Shown piece after piece: positions 26,294-33,421 of a stretch of DNA of 64,000 nucleotides. Positions within the stretch are counted from its first letter, which is position 1, and the number at the start of each line of letters is the position of its first letter. The DNA lies in the NCBI GenBank assembly GCA_042691655.1, contig CP170506.1:2976001-3040000 (forward strand), written 5' to 3'. The notes beneath the pieces are model-generated. The model saw only the letters and a program-made list of their open reading frames with translations. It had not been told where the DNA came from and searched no databases. The translations under genes were made by a program, and so were the position numbers. Source of the DNA: UBA695 sp042691655. Lineage in GTDB: Bacteria; Verrucomicrobiota; Verrucomicrobiia; Chthoniobacterales; Chthoniobacteraceae.

Positions 26294-26746
26294 TTAGGGC
26301 CGGAGGAAGCGGTAACAAAGTTCACCCTCCACCGCCTCGGTGCCCTGGTAATCCGCCGGAGCAAGCCAACCCATTCCGGCAAACGCGGCACAGAAAAGCG
26401 GCAGGCCCGAATCCGCCTCATCGGCCGCGCAGGAAGAATAACCCGCTTGGTTTTTAAAAATAACGCGATCCCCTTTCACATAGCCCTCGCGAGAGGTTGC
26501 GTTGGACCAAGCCACGCTCACCCAAAGCACCTCGCGGGAGCACCGGTAGCTGGCCGAAACGGGGTGGGCCGCATTCCCCGCCCCGGGAGGGAACTGCACC
26601 GTCAGCGTCCACTGGCTGCCCGGCTGGGGAGCGGCCACCAGCGGCGGCTCCGGCAGCGGCATCCGGGGCGCTGCCTGTTGGGCAAAAAGCGAAGCAGGAA
26701 AGAGGGCGCAGCTGAGCGCGGCGAGGTAAAAAAGAATCCTATTCAT
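26294..26746 (-). CDS. Small secreted protein, fifth gene of the Verru_Chthon cassette (truncated?)
   Basis: A 150-residue product with a signal peptide (ILFYLAALSCALFPASLFA, cleavage near AQQ) and a proline-rich linker, then a beta-rich region with several Cys. No family is recognised. It starts 8 bp inside the end of the cassette A gene, so translation is coupled and it belongs to that operon. It stops at a TAA after CYRFLRP, but the same frame continues for 76 codons (separate entry), so the intact protein may be about 226 residues. If so, this ORF is the N-terminal two thirds of a broken gene. Confidence 0.65.
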   Translation of the reverse strand: MNRILFYLAALSCALFPASLFAQQAAPRMPLPEPPLVAAPQPGSQWTLTVQFPPGAGNAAHPVSASYRCSREVLWVSVAWSNATSREGYVKGDRVIFKNQAGYSSCAADEADSGLPLFCAAFAGMGWLAPADYQGTEAVEGELCYRFLRP

Positions 26747-29700
26747 TGACGGGCTCCAGTTGTTGATCGATCACCTTGCCGGTGTAGCGGTCCACGGCCA
26801 CGGAGAGCCAATACCGCCGCTCCCCCTCCACCACAAAGTCAGCCAGCGAAGCCGGGGTTTTCCCCGTGGGGAAGCGGCCCACCTGGCCCACCACGTCGAT
26901 CAGGAAATTCCACGTCCGCGTCTGGGTCCCCGCCGTGAGTGAGCGGGCGACCGACTCTCGATAATATTTGATAGGATAACTGGAGGTGGGATACGCGGAG
27001 CCGAGCAGTGTGGAACTCATGAACGCTGGAATTTCGGCAACGTTTTTGGGCAGCGTCGAGGTGATCGCGCCCGCCGCCCCGGCGTAGGTCTGGTAAGCCG
27101 ACGCGATCCCGCCCGCAAGCGTCTCCCCAAGCGCAGCCGTCCCCGTGCTCGCCTGCCCGACGCCGGAAAGGAGAGCCTTTTGCACCGCCACCAGCGAACT
27201 ATTCAAATTAACCCGCCCCGCCAATACCTCCGGCTCGTCGGAAACCGAGAAGAAATCGAGGAGCGCTCCATCCCCGCTGCTGCCGTCGAAAAAGTTCAGC
27301 GTCTTCCACGGTGAACCGCGAAATACATACCCCAGCTCGGCCACCGACGCGTAGGGCCGGTGCAGGATCACCGGGCGGCGGGTACCGTCGCCCATCGAGG
27401 CGAACAGATTGGCGTTGCCGCTCAGCCAGCCATCGGCGGGCCGCACCGTGCCATCCAAATCGGCTACGTTGAGGTTCTGCACGTTGTCGCTCCACTGGTT
27501 GGTACCGCCCAGGAGCCAGCCCCCGGGAAAACAGCCGCTGGTCGCCGTGGTCTGAGTCAGCAAGCCGGAGCCGAAGGGTATTTTTGAATAGAGCGCCTGC
27601 CAGGAAACGCCCCCACCGCCGGAAACCGGGGCCGTGACGCCCGGCGCACAGTTGCTCGACAACGCCACCCCAAAGCGCGTCGTGCGCGGGTCGAGCTTAA
27701 AGAGCGCGTTCGAGTTGTCGATCCCCGCACGAACGGTCGTTCCGGAGGTAAGCGGCAAGATGGTCGGCCCGAAATCGATATTCGTGCCGCCGATTCCCGA
27801 CCCGGCTCCCGTCAACGCATCGTAGCCAGCCAGCGTATCGTAGACGCGCCAGTTTCCCGCGGCGTCCAGGTATTCCAGGACCATCATCAGGTCGCTGCAA
27901 CTGGTACGGATCGTCGTGGTGGCGGTTGGCTTTTGGTAATTCTGCGGCAGGCCGCTATAGACGTAATAGACAAAGCCGTGATTCTCGGTGCCGGAAGTGA
28001 TGTACGCCGAGCCCAGCAAATTTTTGAGGAGCGTCGTTCCCGAGGTGGCCTCTCCCCCCTTGACCGGTTTCATCGCCGCACGGTAAAGCTCGGCGCTGGT
28101 GGAGGAAACTTCGATCGATGGGCAGGCAGTCAGATCCACATTCGCCCCCATCCGGGCCAGCGGTGCAGAGGAATTGGTGCCGAAGTTGGACATCCAGACA
28201 TCTTTCACCATCCCGGCGGCGATGCGAATGCGCACCTTGGAGGGCCCCGAGGCCGCGCTTGCCCCGCCGCTCGCGTGGGGATTGAAAAGGAAGGGCACCA
28301 TCGCCAAAGCGCACGCTTTCATCTGGTCGTAAGTGGCGTCCACATAGGCGATGTTGGTCAGGCGAGTGATCAGCACCCCGTACAGGTAGGGCAGATCCTT
28401 CACGCCGTGAACCGTGAGGGTCGTGGAGCCCACGGCGTAGGCAAGGGTCGTGGGAAAATTGTCGCTCCCCGCGCAATCGATAATATTTGCTCCTATTTGA
28501 AAAACCTGCTGGTCCTTGCTCTGGTCCAGCGTGTTGTCCCATGACCCGGAGGCATCCTGGCGGAATGTTTGGTTGTCGTTGGAGCGCCCCAGCGATCCGG
28601 CGGAAATCCCCGCCTTGAGCAGTTCGAAGAAATTCGGCTCCCGGTTCTGTGCCGCCACTTGATCCAGCGTGGCGATAGAGCTCTGCCGGGCCGATCCGCT
28701 GGCCCCCACGTAATCCCAGTTCGGAGCGTTCCACTTCAGCCCAAAGCAGGCCTGGATGGCTGCGTCGGAAATGCCCGAGGCCGGTCCCGCTGAAGTAATC
28801 CAGCTCACCTTCGCCAATGAAAAACGCCGCCGCAACAGCACGGAGCCTTGCGGAACCGTGGTGGTAAGGGCCACTCCCAGGTCGTCATAATGGGTAAGCG
28901 CGGTGTCGGTGGAGAAAAAGAACGTGCCGGGATTGGGATTGGCGGTGCTCACCGTGGACGGGCTCCACGACGGCCCGTTGAAGGCGCGCGAAAAATGCGC
29001 CAAGAGCGGCGTCTGGGTGCTCTCCAGCCCGGCGAGCCCTTTCTGCGCCGTTTGCAGCAGATCGTGCCGGGAGAGAAACACGTTGTCGCCCGACGCCGTT
29101 TCGAGGTGCCCCGACGCGGCCGATGCCAAGCCCGGAATGCTGGCACTCCCCGAGGTGCGGCGCAGGCCGGAGGACCATTCCTGAAACGTCGCCGCGTCGC
29201 TGCCGGTCACCAAGTTGCGCCATTCGGGCAACGCCGAGGAGAGCCCCAGAGCACTTAAATCCGCCGCACCCAACGATGCCTTCCATGGGGCCACAGCCGA
29301 GGCTGCCGATGGATAGCCCGCCGCGTTGGCATCCATGAGGCCGCCAGTTTCATAAACTGCATAGGCAAACCGTCCCACGACATAACCGTTGGCGGAAGGG
29401 GTGGCCGCCTCGTCGAGCGGTGGGGTCTGCACCCCGGAGCGCGTCACGTAGACCCAGGTGGGCAGCGTATCGCTTGAGCCGAGGCCCGGGCCGCCCGTCC
29501 CAAACCAGCGGGACGCGGTAACGCACCGCCCATTGCGGCTCGCGGTGTCGATGGAGATGGACGAACCCAAGTTCCGCTGGTTCGTTCCCGGATCGATGAC
29601 ACTATTGGCCCCCGATAGTTTGACGATGCAAGTCGTCCCCGACACCCCCACCTTTCGGGGCAATACACTGGTCGTGTCGATGGGGAAATAGGCGGCAGGG

Positions 29701-29957
29701 GCCGCGCCGCTTCCAGTGGTGATCTTGGAATAAGCGGGATCGGCCGCCTCGTCGCGCAGCCCGCCTACCACGATCTCCAGTCCCGCGCGGGCCACTTGAT
29801 CGGCCCGGGTCTGGTTGACGCCGGAAAACGAGATCTGCCGGTGAAGCGTGGCGTTAGAGAAGAACGCCAGGATCAGCGCCGAAAGCAGAATAATAGCGCT
29901 CAGCGTAATCACCAGCGCGATGCCCCGTTCGGGGGGGCGTGGAGGGAGACACTTCAT
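26739..29957 (-). CDS. Verru_Chthon cassette protein A (GspK-like large pseudopilin)
   Basis: A 1072-residue exported protein. After a short basic N-terminus comes PERGIALVITLSAIILLSAL, a prepilin-like hydrophobic helix without the Glu5 of ordinary pilins, followed by FSNATLHRQISFSGVNQTRA and DQVARAGLEIVVGGLRD. This layout resembles the atypical pseudopilin GspK (PulK) of type II secretion. The rest is a very long Ser/Thr/Gly-rich region of unknown fold. I start at the ATG at 29957, which overlaps the stop of cassette C by 4 bp (ATGA). A C7 tract lies in its first dozen codons. In Verrucomicrobium and Chthoniobacter this protein occurs with cassette proteins B, C and D; the function is unknown. 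Confidence 0.85.
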   Translation of the reverse strand: MKCLPPRPPERGIALVITLSAIILLSALILAFFSNATLHRQISFSGVNQTRADQVARAGLEIVVGGLRDEAADPAYSKITTGSGAAPAAYFPIDTTSVLPRKVGVSGTTCIVKLSGANSVIDPGTNQRNLGSSISIDTASRNGRCVTASRWFGTGGPGLGSSDTLPTWVYVTRSGVQTPPLDEAATPSANGYVVGRFAYAVYETGGLMDANAAGYPSAASAVAPWKASLGAADLSALGLSSALPEWRNLVTGSDAATFQEWSSGLRRTSGSASIPGLASAASGHLETASGDNVFLSRHDLLQTAQKGLAGLESTQTPLLAHFSRAFNGPSWSPSTVSTANPNPGTFFFSTDTALTHYDDLGVALTTTVPQGSVLLRRRFSLAKVSWITSAGPASGISDAAIQACFGLKWNAPNWDYVGASGSARQSSIATLDQVAAQNREPNFFELLKAGISAGSLGRSNDNQTFRQDASGSWDNTLDQSKDQQVFQIGANIIDCAGSDNFPTTLAYAVGSTTLTVHGVKDLPYLYGVLITRLTNIAYVDATYDQMKACALAMVPFLFNPHASGGASAASGPSKVRIRIAAGMVKDVWMSNFGTNSSAPLARMGANVDLTACPSIEVSSTSAELYRAAMKPVKGGEATSGTTLLKNLLGSAYITSGTENHGFVYYVYSGLPQNYQKPTATTTIRTSCSDLMMVLEYLDAAGNWRVYDTLAGYDALTGAGSGIGGTNIDFGPTILPLTSGTTVRAGIDNSNALFKLDPRTTRFGVALSSNCAPGVTAPVSGGGGVSWQALYSKIPFGSGLLTQTTATSGCFPGGWLLGGTNQWSDNVQNLNVADLDGTVRPADGWLSGNANLFASMGDGTRRPVILHRPYASVAELGYVFRGSPWKTLNFFDGSSGDGALLDFFSVSDEPEVLAGRVNLNSSLVAVQKALLSGVGQASTGTAALGETLAGGIASAYQTYAGAAGAITSTLPKNVAEIPAFMSSTLLGSAYPTSSYPIKYYRESVARSLTAGTQTRTWNFLIDVVGQVGRFPTGKTPASLADFVVEGERRYWLSVAVDRYTGKVIDQQLEPVNE

Positions 29958-30943
29958 GGTTTGAAATCGAGAGGGGTTAGGGGGAAGGCACACTGAAACA
30001 CCCGTACCGCCTGCCGCGCGGGCCATGGGACTGCGGCTGGCAATGCCGAGGGGTTATTGGCCACGGTATTCCACACCCCCACCGGAAGCGCATTCCCGGT
30101 AGGGTCGGCAAACGCCCCGGCCAGCGCGGCCACCTGCGCGGCGTTCATGAGCTTTAGGTTGTCGGCATCGATCACCACCAGCCCAATCACCACGGCGCTA
30201 ATGCGTGTCAAATCAGGATAGACTGAAACCGTACCCCCACCGAAGGGGGTGACTGACCGCACCGGTGAGCTATACACCACTTGCCCCCGCGCATTGGGGA
30301 CCACCGTTCCGTCCTGAAGGGTGGCCTGGAGGTTGTCCGGGTAAAGCTGGTAGCCCACCACCATCCGGATGACACCCGGCGAAAGAATGTCGTATTCCCC
30401 GGAAGCGGGCAAAAGCCCCGCAGGGAAACCCGCAGAGGTGAACCGGACGGGGAGCCCCTTTGCATCGAGCCCTAAATATCCGCTCATATTCCGTGAGATA
30501 GCCTTTCCGGCCCTCACCAGGCAATCTCGGCCATTGTTGTCGGCATGGGCGGCGATCTGGTAGGCCACCAGCGAAAAGCCCCGGTTCGCGGAAGCGCCAG
30601 CCGTCCCATCCTCCGAAGGCACGGCTGAGAGAAACCGTAAATAGAGCCCTTCCTTCCCCGGGTTCTGCAAATCCCACGGGGCATCGGTCCGCTTCACCGC
30701 CCCCGCGATATCCGCACCAATCCGCCCAAACACCAAGCGCGCCTGCGACGCGGCATCCAGCGCCTGGTTGCTCATTCGCGTGGCGCGGATCGTCATCGAG
30801 GCAACTTGCGAGATCACCCCCACGATTAAAATCAACACCACCAAGGCCGAAAGGATCTCCACCAGGGTAAAGCCACCAGACCTTGCGAGGAGTACCGGGA
30901 AGGGTGAGGAGTCAACTATCGTACGGCGACGGGGGGGACGCAT
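29954..30943 (-). CDS. Verru_Chthon cassette protein C (GspJ-like pseudopilin)
   Basis: A 329-residue protein with a prepilin leader and methylation motif ARSGGFTLVEILSALVVLIL (cleavage after Gly, Phe1 and Glu5 in place). Downstream, RLVFGRIGADIAGAVKRTDA resembles the region following the helix in GspJ-type minor pseudopilins. I start at the ATG at 30943 (MRPPRRR), 28 bp after cassette B; the long upstream open frame is not credible. The start region contains a C7 tract (30931-30937). It overlaps cassette A by 4 bp. Probably processed by a prepilin peptidase encoded elsewhere. Confidence 0.85.
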   Translation of the reverse strand: MRPPRRRTIVDSSPFPVLLARSGGFTLVEILSALVVLILIVGVISQVASMTIRATRMSNQALDAASQARLVFGRIGADIAGAVKRTDAPWDLQNPGKEGLYLRFLSAVPSEDGTAGASANRGFSLVAYQIAAHADNNGRDCLVRAGKAISRNMSGYLGLDAKGLPVRFTSAGFPAGLLPASGEYDILSPGVIRMVVGYQLYPDNLQATLQDGTVVPNARGQVVYSSPVRSVTPFGGGTVSVYPDLTRISAVVIGLVVIDADNLKLMNAAQVAALAGAFADPTGNALPVGVWNTVANNPSALPAAVPWPARQAVRVFQCAFPLTPLDFKP

Positions 30944-30971
30944 GGCGTTAAGAATCAACAAAGGCAACAAC

Positions 30972-31508
30972 TCATGGCGCGGGGAAGGCGACAAAGCTTT
31001 CCACATAACCGCCATCCGTCGTGGCCGAAATGAGGCTGGAGACATTGGACGTTCCCGCATAAGGCCAGCGAACGACCAAGCGGGCTTCGACCGGCGAACT
31101 CGTAGCCCCCGGCAACCGCGTATACACCACGGCGACTTGAAACGGCGGGCGACTGGCCGCGCTGGCGGCAACCGGCATCTCGTTGTCATCCACGCCCGCG
31201 GAATTCGCGTCAGAAAGCGTGTTTTCGGAAAGGGCTGGATTGACGATCACCCGCTTCGCCGCGTTCAGCGAATACGGGAGTTGCAAACCAAAGTATTTCG
31301 ACTTCCCCTCGTTGACCAACGGATGGGAATTGCGCAAATCCGCTTCCAGCAGCGAGAGAATGCACGTCGCGCGCGTTTCGAGGGCCGAAGCCTTGTTGGT
31401 CTTTACCCCGTGGGGCACCAGCGCCACGATCAGGAGCAGGGCATAGCTCACCACGCCAAGGGCGATCACCACTTCAATCAAGCTGAACCCTCTGCGCCTC
31501 CTATTCAT
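30972..31508 (-). CDS. Verru_Chthon cassette protein B (GspI-like pseudopilin)
   Basis: A 178-residue pseudopilin-like protein starting MNRRRRGFSLIEVVIALGVV: a short basic leader, cleavage after Gly, Phe1 and Glu5, then a hydrophobic helix. The short leader, small size and position between an H-like and a J-like gene resemble GspI. The remaining sequence is a small globular domain. It overlaps cassette D by 4 bp (ATGA) and is followed after 28 bp by cassette C. Confidence 0.87.
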   Translation of the reverse strand: MNRRRRGFSLIEVVIALGVVSYALLLIVALVPHGVKTNKASALETRATCILSLLEADLRNSHPLVNEGKSKYFGLQLPYSLNAAKRVIVNPALSENTLSDANSAGVDDNEMPVAASAASRPPFQVAVVYTRLPGATSSPVEARLVVRWPYAGTSNVSSLISATTDGGYVESFVAFPAP

Positions 31509-32137
31509 AAATTTTCCTTGCGCAGAACCGTTATCGCCCCGCTGACTCCCGCAAGCCGGACCACAAAGGGGTTCGCATCGCTGTTCGAGCCGAGCGAGCG
31601 TTTCATGCCGATTTTGATGAACCGGGAAACGCCAGAGAGCTGTACCCGGGCTTCCCCGGAGGGATCAAACTGGATGCACGAGGTGAAGGAAACGCTCCCC
31701 ACCCCCGGCACGCTGCGAACAAAGGCGGGAATATTGGTGGCGCTCGGCGTGGAGTCGTTCACCGCCCCCAGCGCATCGTTCACACAAAGGTTACGGAGCA
31801 AAAGCGGCTTCGCCGCAGGCATCCAGGCCGCCGAGGCCATCCCCTCCGCGTCCGAGGCGTCGAGCGTGCCGTCGCGGGAATAGAGAGTGAGCACCACCGT
31901 CTGCGCCCCGTCTGCCGCAGTGGGCACATTGCAGAAACCGACCCGCACATAGGTGCTCTGGGCCATGGCGTAGGCCCGCGCCAGATCCAGCGCTCCAGAA
32001 AGGTCGCCAATGGCCCGGTTAACGGTTCCCGCTCCCGTTAGCGCGGAAACAGCCGGTCTCGATACGACCGAGAGTAAAGCGATCAACACCATCGCAACCA
32101 TCATCTCCACGAGAGTAAAGGCTCCGTTGCGTTTCAT
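31505..32137 (-). CDS. Verru_Chthon cassette protein D (GspH-like pseudopilin)
   Basis: A 210-residue pseudopilin-like protein starting MKRNGAFTLVEMMVAMVLIA, with the leader cut after Gly, Ala1 in place of Phe, and Glu at the usual place. IGDLSGALDLARAYAMAQST is very like the amphipathic region that follows the helix in GspH/FimT minor pseudopilins. It is the first gene of the D-B-C-A cassette. An inverted repeat overlaps its start codon and an A7/G10 tract lies about 90-105 bp upstream; both could affect expression. Confidence 0.88.
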   Translation of the reverse strand: MKRNGAFTLVEMMVAMVLIALLSVVSRPAVSALTGAGTVNRAIGDLSGALDLARAYAMAQSTYVRVGFCNVPTAADGAQTVVLTLYSRDGTLDASDAEGMASAAWMPAAKPLLLRNLCVNDALGAVNDSTPSATNIPAFVRSVPGVGSVSFTSCIQFDPSGEARVQLSGVSRFIKIGMKRSLGSNSDANPFVVRLAGVSGAITVLRKENL

Positions 32138-32151
32138 ATTATTACATGAAA
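32132..32151. promoter_or_regulatory. Inverted repeat over the cassette D start codon
   Basis: tttcat and atgaaa pair perfectly across 8 bp, and the left arm contains the start codon of cassette D. The catgaaat word also occurs in the repeat at 33383. It could be an operator or an mRNA structure. Confidence 0.3.
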
Positions 32152-32224
32152 TAGCAAATAACAGGCAGATGTCAACCGCAATTCAGGGCGTGAGGGGACG
32201 CGACTGGAGGAAATCCACTCGCTT

Positions 32225-32241
32225 AAAAAAAGGGGGGGGGG
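32225..32241. repeat. Homopolymer tract A7G10 upstream of the cassette
   Basis: Seven A then ten G on the plus strand (C10T7 in the reading direction of the operon), between the LacI stop and the cassette D start. Tracts this long are prone to slippage and, near promoters, are a known means of phase variation. On the minus strand the T7 might also serve LacI transcript termination. Confidence 0.7.
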
Positions 32242-32259
32242 AAAATTAGAAAAGAAACG

Positions 32260-33357
32260 TCAGGCGGAAACGGGGGCGCAAGACTGGCCCTGCAAATACT
32301 TCATTCCCACCGCAATCTGAACCGGCGGAGCGAGCGGGTTTTTGATCTGTTCGAGCAGGACGCTGACCGCCATGGCTCCCATATCCTCTCCCCGGAGTTC
32401 GAGGCACGAAATGAGCGGAGCATCTGTGTGCAGCCCGTCGTGTTGGTAGGTGATCAAGCTGAAATCCTTGGGAACCAGTAAATTACGCTGCTTGGCGACG
32501 GCCGTTAAAACCTTCGCGTAAATTTCAGTAGCCGCAATGATCGCCGTGGGACGCTTCGAGCCCAGGGCAAGAAAAGCGTCCAGAGCGCGGCTGATGACCT
32601 CCTCATTGGATTCTTTTGTCCAGTCCCGTAGCGGCACTTGAACGTAAGCAGGGTTCTCCTCGCACCCAAAAAGGCGGACATGTTTTAAAAAAGCTTCCGC
32701 GCGTTCGGCGTGGTGGATGTTGATCCCGTTGTCCCTGGAATCCTCCGGGACGTTCCCATTCTCAATGCTCAAAAAGCCAATCCGCCGGTGCCCCAGCTCC
32801 ACCAGATGTTTGACGGCCTGGTAGGAGCCCGAATAGTTGTCGCACGTCACGGATGAAACCGCCCGGTCGTCCGGTTTGTTCATCAAGACCACCGTGGGCA
32901 GCCGCATCTGGAGTTTCTTGAGCCACGGCCCCTGGTCGTAGGTCTTGACGATCACGCCGTTGGCGATGCCGTTGGTGACCAGCGAGGGGAGCACATCGCG
33001 CTCGATATCCTGGCGGCAGGAGGCGAAAAGCAGGTGCCCGTTAACTGTACTGGTTTGCTTCTGGATGCCCGCCGCGAACCGTTGGAAAAAAGCTTCGTGC
33101 GTCCAGTCCCGGTTCGGGCCGACATCGACCAGATACGCCAAGGTAAGGGACTCGGCGGCTTTCGCAGCTCCCCCTGCCCGATTCCGTAGCGGCCGCCGGT
33201 AGCCCATTTTCTGGGCCACCGCGAAAACGCGCTCGGTCAAATCCGGCGAAACGTCAGGCCGCCCCCTCAGCACGCGGCTCACCGTCCCGATGGAGACTCC
33301 CGCTTTTTCGGCAATATCCTGCATCCGAATGCCGAGATGGGTAGGCGCGCTTTTCAT
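32260..33357 (-). CDS. LacI family transcriptional regulator
   Basis: A 365-residue sugar-responsive repressor. The N-terminal helix-turn-helix is MQDIAEKAGVSIGTVSRVLR, followed by the hinge region, then a periplasmic-binding-protein-like sensor (TLAYLVDVGPNRDWTHEAFF, ELGHRRIGFLSIENG, AIIAATEIYAK). I use the ATG at 33357 rather than the GTG three codons upstream; the choice is uncertain. It lies between the heparinase-type gene and the Verru_Chthon cassette. Inverted repeats at 33355-33373 and 33383-33408 lie over and just upstream of its start, as expected for autoregulation. The ligand is unknown, presumably a product of the local polysaccharide. Confidence 0.93.
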   Translation of the reverse strand: MKSAPTHLGIRMQDIAEKAGVSIGTVSRVLRGRPDVSPDLTERVFAVAQKMGYRRPLRNRAGGAAKAAESLTLAYLVDVGPNRDWTHEAFFQRFAAGIQKQTSTVNGHLLFASCRQDIERDVLPSLVTNGIANGVIVKTYDQGPWLKKLQMRLPTVVLMNKPDDRAVSSVTCDNYSGSYQAVKHLVELGHRRIGFLSIENGNVPEDSRDNGINIHHAERAEAFLKHVRLFGCEENPAYVQVPLRDWTKESNEEVISRALDAFLALGSKRPTAIIAATEIYAKVLTAVAKQRNLLVPKDFSLITYQHDGLHTDAPLISCLELRGEDMGAMAVSVLLEQIKNPLAPPVQIAVGMKYLQGQSCAPVSA

Positions 33358-33373
33358 TAGCTTCACGCTAATG
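33355..33373. promoter_or_regulatory. Inverted repeat over the LacI start codon
   Basis: cattagc and gctaatg pair perfectly across 5 bp; the left arm includes the LacI start codon. A candidate autoregulatory operator. Confidence 0.35.
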
Positions 33374-33382
33374 TATTTAGCG

Positions 33383-33408
33383 GCATGAAATCAACGGCGT
33401 TTTCATGC
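33383..33408. promoter_or_regulatory. Inverted repeat upstream of LacI
   Basis: gcatgaaa and tttcatgc pair perfectly across 10 bp. It lies between the end of the heparinase-type gene and LacI, so it could be an operator for LacI or a transcript-end hairpin. Its catgaaa half-site recurs at 32145 and 37461. Confidence 0.35.
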
Positions 33409-33421
33409 TTTTCACTAGAAA

